Below are positions 35,818 to 43,125 of a DNA stretch of 64,000 nucleotides, piece by piece. The position numbers and the translations under genes are program-made. The stretch is from contig NZ_FNPB01000005.1 in NCBI RefSeq assembly GCF_900107195.1, forward strand, positions 1-64,000. The letters are read 5' to 3'. The stretch's first letter is position 1. The number at the start of each line of letters is the position of its first letter. A model generated the notes under the pieces. The model was not told the origin of the DNA. It searched no databases and saw only the letters and a program-made list of their open reading frames with translations. Source of the stretch: Halobellus clavatus. GTDB lineage: Archaea; Halobacteriota; Halobacteria; Halobacteriales; Haloferacaceae.

Positions 35818-37023
35818 TCAATCGGCGTCGATCGAACTCGTCTGGTACACGTCCTGTTCGAGCCGCGCCGCGGCGTCGAGCCGCAGGTCCCGGGCGGCCG
35901 CCGGCGTCAGTTCCTCGCCGCGGTCGATTCGTGGCGCGAGCGGGTCGTACGCCTCGACCTCGAACCCCAGTCGATCCAGGTACCGCCGCAATCGCTCGGA
36001 ATCGAGTCCCTCCTGAATCGCGTCGTCGACGTGCTTCAGCACTGTCGGGAAGTCCGGGAGGAGCAGCGCCTCGTCGGTCAGCCCGCCGCGCTCGCCCTCG
36101 ATGCGCACCGCTTTCTCTCGGACCTGCGCAGTCAGCGAGGCCAACCGATCGGCCAATCGAACGACCTGTGACGGGAGCGCCGTGTCCGGGGACCGCCACT
36201 CGACTGTCCCGAACCGGTCGCGGGGCTGAATCGGCGTCCACACCGCGCTCTCGGGGTCGAAATTCGCTTCGACCGTCCGGCGATCGATCCCGGCGTCCAT
36301 CGCCGCCCGGACGAACTCCTCGTACCGCCGTTCGAGCCGCCGGGTCCACTCGGCTCGCTCGTCGATGTATCGCCACAGTTGCCCCTGGTGTGGAACCGTC
36401 TCGTAGGCGCGCCGCCTATACAGTTCAGAGCGGGCGCCGCGCGTCAGCCGGCGACCCTGGAAGTACGGCGAGGAGTTGACGAGTGCCAGCGCCGGATCGG
36501 CCGCGACGAACGCGTTCACCTGATCAGCCACGCAGCCCGGCTGCTGTTCGATGTGCACGTGCGTGCCCGCACAGTGACGGACGTACCTGAAATCCCGGCC
36601 GACGACCTCGTTTTGAATCCGCGTTCGCTCGCTCTCGAACTCCTCGATCTCCTCGCGAGTGGCCGGCGTCGCCAGCGGGACGAGCCGCTTGCCGCGCTCC
36701 TCAGCCGCTCGCAGCACGTCTCTGAGGCGATCGAGCAGTTCGGCTCGCAGCGCCGCGGTGGACCGACACGGCGACGTCTTGACCTCCAGCAGCGGGCGGA
36801 CGAACTCGCGCTCGGCGCCCTCCGTCGCTGAGACCAGCGCTCCGGGCGTTGTCAGCCGCCCCTCCTCGTCGACGACCCAGTACTCCGCTTCGATGCTCCG
36901 CGGGATGGACGGTGATTCGTGGGGTGGCACAGTCGATTCGTTCGGGGTTCTGCTGTCCAGTGGTGCACCGCCGGTCGCTCGGTCTCCGGGGGGTCGTTGT
37001 TCTGGTGTGGTACCAACTACCAC
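35818..37023 (-). CDS. gshA: Glutamate-cysteine ligase (GCS2 family)
   Basis: 401 residues. GCS2-type ligases join glutamate and cysteine through the gamma-carboxyl using ATP. Haloarchaea accumulate gamma-glutamylcysteine as their main thiol and lack glutathione. Family marks are the acid IEAEYWVVDEEG region (about 43-54), CAGTHVHIEQQPG (about 150-162, metal/ATP site), NSSPYFQG (about 183-190) and TVEWRSPDTALPS (about 284-296). It starts with GTG at 37021-37023, about 26 nt after a strong TATA box (TTTATAATATATT, about 37044-37056), a leaderless arrangement. The downstream amidotransferase gene follows at 19 nt. Confidence 0.87.
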   Translation of the reverse strand: MVVGTTPEQRPPGDRATGGAPLDSRTPNESTVPPHESPSIPRSIEAEYWVVDEEGRLTTPGALVSATEGAEREFVRPLLEVKTSPCRSTAALRAELLDRLRDVLRAAEERGKRLVPLATPATREEIEEFESERTRIQNEVVGRDFRYVRHCAGTHVHIEQQPGCVADQVNAFVAADPALALVNSSPYFQGRRLTRGARSELYRRRAYETVPHQGQLWRYIDERAEWTRRLERRYEEFVRAAMDAGIDRRTVEANFDPESAVWTPIQPRDRFGTVEWRSPDTALPSQVVRLADRLASLTAQVREKAVRIEGERGGLTDEALLLPDFPTVLKHVDDAIQEGLDSERLRRYLDRLGFEVEAYDPLAPRIDRGEELTPAAARDLRLDAAARLEQDVYQTSSIDAD

Positions 37024-37218
37024 GTTCGTTGACCAGTACTTCCCAATATATTATAAATCCTCCGCAAACGAGGATGCGAACGTGTATTTGTAATCGAAAA
37101 ACAGGGACAAACGCGTACTGATATCGGCTCTTCGTGCCCAGATATGCTATTCGACAACCGTTCCCTCAACGGACGGCGAAACCGACCTGGGAACGGGGCT
37201 CGCGGGAGCGCATCCGCC

Positions 37219-39498
37219 TCACAGCTTCTCGAGCCGTTGGGCCTGACTCGCTCGCTGTCGCGCCTGGTCGACGCGGTTTCGTGCCGCGTTCTGCAGCGGG
37301 TCCGGGACCACGTCGGCCGCCGCCTCAATCTGCTCGGCGAGACGGTCAAGCGCCCCCTCGGCCGCCTGCAGTTGCTGATCCGCTCCCGCTCGGTCACCGC
37401 CCCTGGCGTTTTCGGCCGCCCGCGTCGCCGCCTCGACGACGGCGCCGAACGCGGTGAGCAGCCCCTGAAGCGCGTTCGCCTGGCCTCCTTCCTCGAGCAC
37501 GGAGCCGATATCGCTGTCCGCCAGTTCCTGCAGTTCCGCCTGCGTCTCACCCGCCACTGACGCGACGAACTCCGCCAGCGACGCCTTCCCGGTGGTGGGG
37601 CGCTCGATTCGGACCCCCGCGTCGTCCTCGGGGTCCGGATTCACCCGGAACGCGCCGATCGCACCGTCCGCGTCTCGAACTTCAGTCGTGTACGCCCCGT
37701 CGCGGTGCACGTAGACCGCGTCCGACCCCGACAGTGGCGACTCATAGAGGCGTCCGGCGAAGTCATCCTCGACCGCGAGGTCGGTCAGGTCGGCGTCGGT
37801 GCCGTCGGCGTCGACTTCCAGCTTTCGGGCGTTCTCACGCGCCACGAGCGGGATCTCGCCCCCGACCCCGCCGATGGTGATCCGCTCGCCGGGAGCCTGC
37901 ACCGTGTCCCCGTTCGGCGTATTCGACGCTTCGGCCGTGGGGTTCGTCTCCGCTGTCGTCGACTGCATTGTCGCCGTCGAGGACTCGGCACGCTCCGTCG
38001 TCTCACGGGTGGCGGATCCGGCGGTCGTCTCGTCCGCCGTCTCCGCCGTATTCGTCGCGCTTTCGCCGACTGCGATCCGTTCGCTGTGCGGGGCCTGCCC
38101 CGCCGCGTTGACCGTCAGTCGGTGTTCGCCCGCTTCGACGTCTCGGGCCACGGCGACACCGTGAAACGTCGGGACCGCTTCGGGCTCGCTCTCCAGCAGG
38201 GCGACGGCCTCGACGCTGGTCTCCTGGGTCGCCAGCCCCTCGCCCTCGGGCGCGTCGTCGGCCGTGACGGCCTCTGTGACGCGCGAGACGACCGTGTTGA
38301 TCGGGGCCGCATCGCCGATGGCGTCGTACCGGTCGGCCAGCGCTGACCGGTGTGTGGGATCGGTGATATCCGCGGCGGGGTTCTCGTATCGGGGCTGTCC
38401 CCAGGGCGCGCCGGTCGTTGTGATGTGGCTCGCGAACGCGTCTTCGGCGAACTCCGGGATCGCGAACTCGAAGCTCAACTGCGGGCCGGTGAAGTCGACG
38501 ATGTGTTCGATTTCGCTCGTCGGGACGAGTTCGTAGGCGTGTTCGTTGGGCGACGCATCGTCTTCGGATCCGGTGTCATCACCGCGCTGCGTCTGGTGCC
38601 GGAAGATCACGCCCGTCGCTCGCGGCGGCAGGTCCGTGGGCGGCGACGAGAGCGAATCGAAGGACCGGACGGTCAGTGCCGGCGGGACCAGCGACTCTCG
38701 CTCGACGTTCGGGAGGCGCTCGTGCTCGTATATCGGCGTTCCCTCGTACTCGGGGACGAGATACGGGAGCCGTGCTCCCTCGTCGCGCGGGAGGCCGTAG
38801 GCGAGCGGCAGTTCGGCGATGTCCTGGAGCGTGGTGACGGCGGAGTTGGTGATGTCCGCGAGGAGATCCGGACTGGGCAGTCGCTGAAACGCGTCGAGCT
38901 CATCGTTGATCGAGAGCGCGCTGGAGTGCGAGCCGAGCTCCGAAAGCAACCGCGGGACGGTCTCGGGGTCGGGATCGAGGAACTCGTTGTTCGGCACCGC
39001 TCGGGAGTGCGAACTCGCGACGAACAACTGCGGCTCGTCGGTGTCGGTGTCGACGAACACGTGGAGGGTCTCCCAGTCGTGCCAGTGGAAGTTCGTCGTG
39101 AACTGATCGAACGCCGAGTAGAGCCAGAACTGCACGACTGCGAGCGGAGAGTCCTCGTACTCGACGGCGTTGTAGAAGACCGTCGGGTTCGGCGGTTCCT
39201 CGGTCGAGTCGTAGCGCTCGTGATAGCCGTCGAGCGCGTCGAACCCGTCGACGATCGTGGATCCGTCCTGTTGGCTCGTGTACGGTCGGGGATCCGTCGG
39301 GAGCCACGACTCCGCGGCGTCGAAGTACAGCGTCGGTGCGAACCGCTCGGCGAGTTCCCGGGCGAGGGATTCGTCGGTGGCCGTCGTCTCACTGTCGCTT
39401 TCACGTTGCGTGAACGAACAGCCGGCGATCGAAGCGGTCCCGGCACTCCCGACCGCGGCGAGCAGCGTCCGGCGGTCGAGCGTCAGATCGTCGGTCAT
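37219..39498 (-). CDS. Tat-exported lipoprotein with Vps62-like domain
   Basis: 759 residues. A twin-arginine signal with R9-R10 (DRRTLLAAVG) ends in lipobox SIAGC (C27), so it is probably a Tat lipoprotein anchored on the outside. The next ~380 residues carry FAPTLYFDAAESWLPTDP (about 52-69) and NFHWHDWETLHVFVDTD (about 134-150), reminiscent of the eukaryotic/bacterial Vps62 domain. A Ser/Thr/Ala/Glu-rich linker (about 470-550), a small domain with EIPLVARENARKLEV, and a C-terminal alanine/glutamine-rich helical region (about 660-759) follow. Function unknown. A frame on the opposite strand is a shadow. Confidence 0.75.
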   Translation of the reverse strand: MTDDLTLDRRTLLAAVGSAGTASIAGCSFTQRESDSETTATDESLARELAERFAPTLYFDAAESWLPTDPRPYTSQQDGSTIVDGFDALDGYHERYDSTEEPPNPTVFYNAVEYEDSPLAVVQFWLYSAFDQFTTNFHWHDWETLHVFVDTDTDEPQLFVASSHSRAVPNNEFLDPDPETVPRLLSELGSHSSALSINDELDAFQRLPSPDLLADITNSAVTTLQDIAELPLAYGLPRDEGARLPYLVPEYEGTPIYEHERLPNVERESLVPPALTVRSFDSLSSPPTDLPPRATGVIFRHQTQRGDDTGSEDDASPNEHAYELVPTSEIEHIVDFTGPQLSFEFAIPEFAEDAFASHITTTGAPWGQPRYENPAADITDPTHRSALADRYDAIGDAAPINTVVSRVTEAVTADDAPEGEGLATQETSVEAVALLESEPEAVPTFHGVAVARDVEAGEHRLTVNAAGQAPHSERIAVGESATNTAETADETTAGSATRETTERAESSTATMQSTTAETNPTAEASNTPNGDTVQAPGERITIGGVGGEIPLVARENARKLEVDADGTDADLTDLAVEDDFAGRLYESPLSGSDAVYVHRDGAYTTEVRDADGAIGAFRVNPDPEDDAGVRIERPTTGKASLAEFVASVAGETQAELQELADSDIGSVLEEGGQANALQGLLTAFGAVVEAATRAAENARGGDRAGADQQLQAAEGALDRLAEQIEAAADVVPDPLQNAARNRVDQARQRASQAQRLEKL

Positions 39499-39543
39499 TC
39501 GAGGACGCCCGCTCCGCTGGTTCGGTCCGTCACCGGAGCACGG

Positions 39544-39948
39544 TCACTTCCACGCCTCGCGCAGGAATACCAGTGCGCCACCGATCATCGTCAGGTTGCC
39601 GAAGAACGCCAGACGCTCGCCGCTTCTCGAGTCCTCGTCGGCGTTCCAGAAGTCGTGCATCGTCGCAGTCACGACGGTGAGGAACGTGACGGTCGCGCCC
39701 GTCGCGATCCGCGGGACGCGCCAGAGGGCGACCCCGATGCCGGCGACGAGCATCATCCCGGACGCGAAGGGCGCGGCGATCTCTGGCATCGGGACGCCGG
39801 CGGACTCGGCGTACTCGATGTTCTCTTCCATGTCTCGAAAGTCCTCGGAGGCCTGGAGGGCGAGTCCGAGTCCCAACAGCACTCGTCCGAGTCGCGAGGG
39901 CGCGTCGCGGTCGGCGGCCTGTGCGGCTGAGTCGGCGTCGTCGGTCAT
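39544..39948 (-). CDS. DoxX-family membrane protein
   Basis: 134 residues and about four hydrophobic segments, with the DoxX-like glycine-rich helices (LGRVLLGLGLALQASEDF near the start, about 19-36) and a late GNLTMIGGALVFLREAWK. DoxX proteins are small membrane proteins linked in some organisms to quinone or thiosulfate oxidation and oxidative stress. The role here is unknown. The ATG at 39946-39948 is used. A longer paralogous-type DoxX is at 50080. Confidence 0.75.
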   Translation of the reverse strand: MTDDADSAAQAADRDAPSRLGRVLLGLGLALQASEDFRDMEENIEYAESAGVPMPEIAAPFASGMMLVAGIGVALWRVPRIATGATVTFLTVVTATMHDFWNADEDSRSGERLAFFGNLTMIGGALVFLREAWK

Positions 39949-40059
39949 ATCCACGTTCACTCGCGCGCCGCGGAAAAGCGTTCGGCCCCGGACGCCCGGC
40001 CGCCCGCTCGGACCTTCCCCTTCCGACAGGGTATTGTCGACGGCCGTCACACCACCGGT

Positions 40060-40539
40060 ATGACCGTCGAGCCTGGTGACGAGATCGCCGTCGAGTACGT
40101 CGGGCGATTCGAGGACGGGACCGTCTTCGGGACCTCGAAGTACGAGATCGCGATCGAGCACGACCTGGCAGACGAGCGCGAGGCCGATCCAGACTCGTAT
40201 GGGCCACTCACCTTCGTCGTCGGCGACGGGCAGGTCATCGAGGGCCTCGACGAGGCCGTCCGCGGGATGGCCGTCGGCGAGTCCGACACCGTCCGGGTGC
40301 CGCCGGAGGCAGCCTACGGCGAAGTCCGCGAGGACCGGATCCGCGAGTACGACGCGGAGACGTTCGAGTCGATGGTCGGTGAATCGCCGGAAGTCGGCCT
40401 CCACGTCCACGCGGAGAACGGCCTGCACGGTGACGTCGTCGCCGTCCGCGAGGACACCGTCGAAGTGGATTTCAACCACGAACTCGCGGGTCGGACGCTC
40501 ACCTTCGAGATCGAGGTCGTCGATCCGCCGTCGGTCTGA
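40060..40539 (+). CDS. slyD: FKBP-type peptidyl-prolyl isomerase, SlyD-like
   Basis: 159 residues. FKBP domain: GDEIAVEYVGRFEDGTVFGTS (about 6-26) and VIEGLDEAVRGMAVGESDTVRVPPEAAYG (split over about 60-88). The insert-in-flap chaperone domain (about 88-130) and the returning strand AGRTLTFEIEVVDP complete it. It catalyses proline isomerisation and acts as a cytosolic folding helper. Archaeal short FKBPs of this size are common. It is a single gene. Confidence 0.93.
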   Translation: MTVEPGDEIAVEYVGRFEDGTVFGTSKYEIAIEHDLADEREADPDSYGPLTFVVGDGQVIEGLDEAVRGMAVGESDTVRVPPEAAYGEVREDRIREYDAETFESMVGESPEVGLHVHAENGLHGDVVAVREDTVEVDFNHELAGRTLTFEIEVVDPPSV

Positions 40540-40568
40540 CTCGGCGTCCACGGGGCGTCGATAGGGCT

Positions 40569-40627
40569 CGGCGGGGCGTCGATCCGGCGTCGACGGGGTT
40601 CGGCGGGGCGTCGATCCGGCGTCGACG
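40569..40627. repeat. 27-bp direct repeat with 32-bp period
   Basis: CGGCGGGGCGTCGATCCGGC followed by GTCGACG occurs at 40569-40595 and 40601-40627. Partial copies (ggggcgtcgat at about 40552, cgtcgatccgg at about 40631) flank it. It lies in the gap between the FKBP and the Cas4-like gene. It is probably a slippage expansion rather than a mobile element. Confidence 0.7.
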
Positions 40628-40747
40628 AAGCGTCGATCCGGTCGGATACCACCCCGACGACCACTCGGCCCCGACCGAATTCGACCGTCGACGGGCCGAA
40701 GGGCGTCCGGCGAGCGTTCAAATACGGTGACGGCACCACTCCTCCCC

Positions 40748-41470
40748 GTGCCCGAACGTCCCGAAACTATCCCGATCTCACACCTCGCCCGCGCCGCGTA
40801 CTGTCCTCGACAGCTCTACTACGCGCGCCGCGACGACGACTTCGAGCCACCGGCACGCGTCGCCGCCGTCCGCGACCTCGCGTTCGCGTACGAAGACCTC
40901 CGCACGACGAGCGACGAGGCCCTCGCCGACCGGCCGATCGAGGTCTCGCCCGCGACCTACCGCGCGAACCTCGCTGTGCTCGCCGAGCGCGAAGACTACG
41001 ACGCGCTCGTCGATCCGGGGGTCCGCGACGCGTTCCTCCGCGGACGAGACTGTCACGGGATCGCGCACAAACTCCTCGGCGTCGCGCCCGACCCCGACGA
41101 CTCGGTGACGGAGGCCTCTGCGGAGACGCCACCGCCGACGCCGACGATCGTCTCGCCCGGGACGCCGCCGCCGCGCGGCGTCTGGGAGCCCCAACGAGTC
41201 CGGGCCGTGGCCGTCGCGAAGGCACTGTCTTGGGAGTATCGCCGACCGATCCCGCGTGCGCTCGTCGAGTATCCGACGCACGGTATCGTTCGGACGGTCA
41301 GACTGACGACACGGAACAAGAGCGCCTATCGCAGAGTGCTCTGGACGGTCCGCTCGATGTCGGGGGTGCCTGCCCGGACCGACGAGACCTCGAAGTGCGA
41401 CGCCTGCGAGTATCGCGAGACCTGCGGGACGAAAACCCGCTCGCTGAAGACGCTGCTGGGACTGGGGTGA
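40748..41470 (+). CDS. Cas4-like Fe-S protein, stand-alone, nuclease motif not recognisable
   Basis: 240 residues from GTG at 40748 (an in-frame GTG at 40727 would give 247). The N-terminus PISHLARAAYCPRQLYYARR and the C-terminus KCDACEYRETCGTK are Cas4-like. They give four cysteines, C19 and C217/C220/C226, which in Cas4 hold an iron-sulfur cluster. Between them I cannot find the PD-(D/E)xK core: no D followed by E-x-K is evident, and a Pro/Thr-rich linker (about 115-145) replaces part of it. H92 in the DCHGIAHK stretch may be a remnant. No CRISPR array or other cas gene is nearby. TATA-like tcaaatac about 26 nt upstream supports the later GTG. Confidence 0.7.
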   Translation: MPERPETIPISHLARAAYCPRQLYYARRDDDFEPPARVAAVRDLAFAYEDLRTTSDEALADRPIEVSPATYRANLAVLAEREDYDALVDPGVRDAFLRGRDCHGIAHKLLGVAPDPDDSVTEASAETPPPTPTIVSPGTPPPRGVWEPQRVRAVAVAKALSWEYRRPIPRALVEYPTHGIVRTVRLTTRNKSAYRRVLWTVRSMSGVPARTDETSKCDACEYRETCGTKTRSLKTLLGLG

Positions 41471-41485
41471 GCCGACCGTCGACCG

Positions 41486-42136
41486 CTACGCCTCGACGTC
41501 GGGCTCGGTCCCGGTCTCGTCGGTGAGCCACGCCACGATCGCGTCGGCCATCGCCCCCCGGCGGTGAACGACGTTCCGCTCGGGGTCGACGACCGTGCTC
41601 TCGGTGCCCGGTGCGGGCCCGTCGTCGACGACCGCGCCGACGGACTCACGGAGCGATGCATCCAACTCCGCGATCTGTGTCACGCTCGGATCCCCGCTGC
41701 GGTTCGCGCTCGTCGCCGTCACGGGGATGGGAGCGACTCGCTCGAACAGCGCCAGCGCGACCTCGTGGTCGGGGATCCGCACGCCGACGCGGTCGCGGCC
41801 GGCGGTGACGATGTCCGGCAAGGCCGGGTCGCGCTCGACGACGACGGTGACCGGGCCGGGGAGAAACGCCTGCATAAACTGGATCGCACGCTCACTCGGG
41901 CGAGCGTACCGTCGCGCCCCGGCGATCGTCGGCACGCCGATCGAGAGGGGCTTCGAGCGGTCGCGACCCTTCGTCTCGAAGACGCGTTCGACCGCTGCGG
42001 CGTCGCTGGCGTCGGCTCCGAGCCCGTACACCGTTTCCGTCGGGTAGACGACGGGATCGCCGGCTTCGATCGCCGCCGCCGCTCGATCGAGGGCATCGTC
42101 GGCTCCTCCGTCCGGTCCCGCGTCGAACTTCGTCAT
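41486..42136 (-). CDS. Threonylcarbamoyl-AMP synthase (Sua5/YrdC/TsaC family)
   Basis: 216 residues, one YrdC domain. Makes threonylcarbamoyl-AMP from threonine, bicarbonate and ATP for the t6A37 modification of ANN-decoding tRNAs, which is essential. Motifs: GDPVVYPTETVYGLG (about 26-40), KGRDRSKPLSIGV (about 56-68), FLPGPVTVVV (about 91-100) and SANRSGDPS (about 141-149). The Sua5 C-terminal domain is absent. Convergent with the Cas4-like gene, 15 nt apart; 60 nt downstream of the redoxin gene. Confidence 0.93.
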   Translation of the reverse strand: MTKFDAGPDGGADDALDRAAAAIEAGDPVVYPTETVYGLGADASDAAAVERVFETKGRDRSKPLSIGVPTIAGARRYARPSERAIQFMQAFLPGPVTVVVERDPALPDIVTAGRDRVGVRIPDHEVALALFERVAPIPVTATSANRSGDPSVTQIAELDASLRESVGAVVDDGPAPGTESTVVDPERNVVHRRGAMADAIVAWLTDETGTEPDVEA

Positions 42137-42196
42137 CCGTTCGAAACTTGGCGGTCTGTGGGCAAGAGGCTAGCGGATCGGCCCCTGCAGATCAAC

Positions 42197-42706
42197 TCAG
42201 ACGTGCTCTGCGATCGCGGCCTCGATCTCGTCGTACTCGGGGAACGCCGGCCACTCGCTCGCGACCCACGCGTACTGGACCGTCCGGTCTTCCTCGAGGA
42301 GGAAGACGGCCGGTCTGGGTTCGGTGACGCCGGACATCCCGTCGAGGTCGTGTTCGATCCCGTACGCCTCCGCGACGTCGGCCGCGGGGTCCGAAAAGAG
42401 GCGGGCGCCCTCGGCACGCTCCTCGAGGAGCGCCGTGTGTTCGTACGGCGACGAAATCGAGACGCCGACCACCTGGACGTCGTCGGCGAACCCGCGGTCG
42501 TCGAACTCGTTCCAGATGTACGTCGTGGGGAACGCGCCGTCCATCGGGTGGAACGTCAAGAGCGTGGGCCCCTCGGCGACGACCGAGGAGAGAGACGCGT
42601 CCGTCCAGTACTCCTCGTTTACCAGCGGACGGGTGAAGTCGGGCGCGGTCTCGCCCACGTCCGGGTTGTCGGCCTCGGGAAGCGAGACGACCTCGAAGTC
42701 GACCAT
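42197..42706 (-). CDS. Peroxiredoxin-like (AhpC/TSA) protein without cysteine
   Basis: 169 residues with the redoxin fold: APDFTRPLVNEEY (about 21-33), VVAEGPTLLTFHPMDGAFPTTYIWNEF (split, about 42-68) and VVGVSISSP (about 79-87). In peroxiredoxins the FxP-x-x-x-x-x-x-C-T block holds the peroxidatic cysteine. Here the position is T61 and there is no cysteine anywhere in the protein. It therefore cannot be a normal thiol peroxidase. Its ATG overlaps the TGA of the glutaredoxin gene by one base, so the two are made together. Confidence 0.85.
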   Translation of the reverse strand: MVDFEVVSLPEADNPDVGETAPDFTRPLVNEEYWTDASLSSVVAEGPTLLTFHPMDGAFPTTYIWNEFDDRGFADDVQVVGVSISSPYEHTALLEERAEGARLFSDPAADVAEAYGIEHDLDGMSGVTEPRPAVFLLEEDRTVQYAWVASEWPAFPEYDEIEAAIAEHV

Positions 42707-42975
42707 CAGGCCGCCCCCCCTTCACCGTAGGTGTTCTGCAGGTACTCGACGATGTTCGCCGACTCCGACATCGTCACCCCGGTGTTCTCGTCGACGATCG
42801 CCGGTACGCTGCGCTTGCCGGAGACGCGCTTGACGACGTTCCGATCGGAGTGCATCGGCTCGACGAAGCGCGACTGATACGACAGATCGAGATCATTCAG
42901 GACGCGAACGACCCGCTCGCAGAACGGGCACGCTTGCAGCCGATACAGAGTGATCTGTGGGTCGGACTCGCTCAT
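42706..42975 (-). CDS. Glutaredoxin-like protein
   Basis: 89 residues, thioredoxin fold. The active site CPFC (C16, C19) follows a short first strand (ITLYRLQA). KRSVPAIVDENTG (about 54-66) gives the cis-proline, and MSESANIVEYLQNTYG (about 69-84) is the glutathione-site helix of glutaredoxins and GST N-domains. In haloarchaea the partner thiol would be gamma-glutamylcysteine, made by the GshA-type ligase encoded at 35818-37023. Translationally coupled to the cysteine-free redoxin downstream. Confidence 0.9.
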   Translation of the reverse strand: MSESDPQITLYRLQACPFCERVVRVLNDLDLSYQSRFVEPMHSDRNVVKRVSGKRSVPAIVDENTGVTMSESANIVEYLQNTYGEGGAA

Positions 42976-43125
42976 ATTCGTGATACGAGCGACGGTTCCC
43001 TAAGCCCTTCGCACCCGGCAGTCGCGTTCGGGAAGCCAAACCCGTGTCAGGGGGCGCTGCTCTCGCCGCACCGACGCTTCGAGGGCAACTCTTAATTCCC
43101 GGGCCAGACAAGGTGACGTAGTCGT

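Noticed and set aside
38350-39930. 526-codon open frame on the plus strand
   Set aside because: Antisense shadow of the Tat lipoprotein and DoxX genes. Its composition (Arg/Val/Gly-rich) is that of an out-of-frame GC-rich strand, and there is no promoter.
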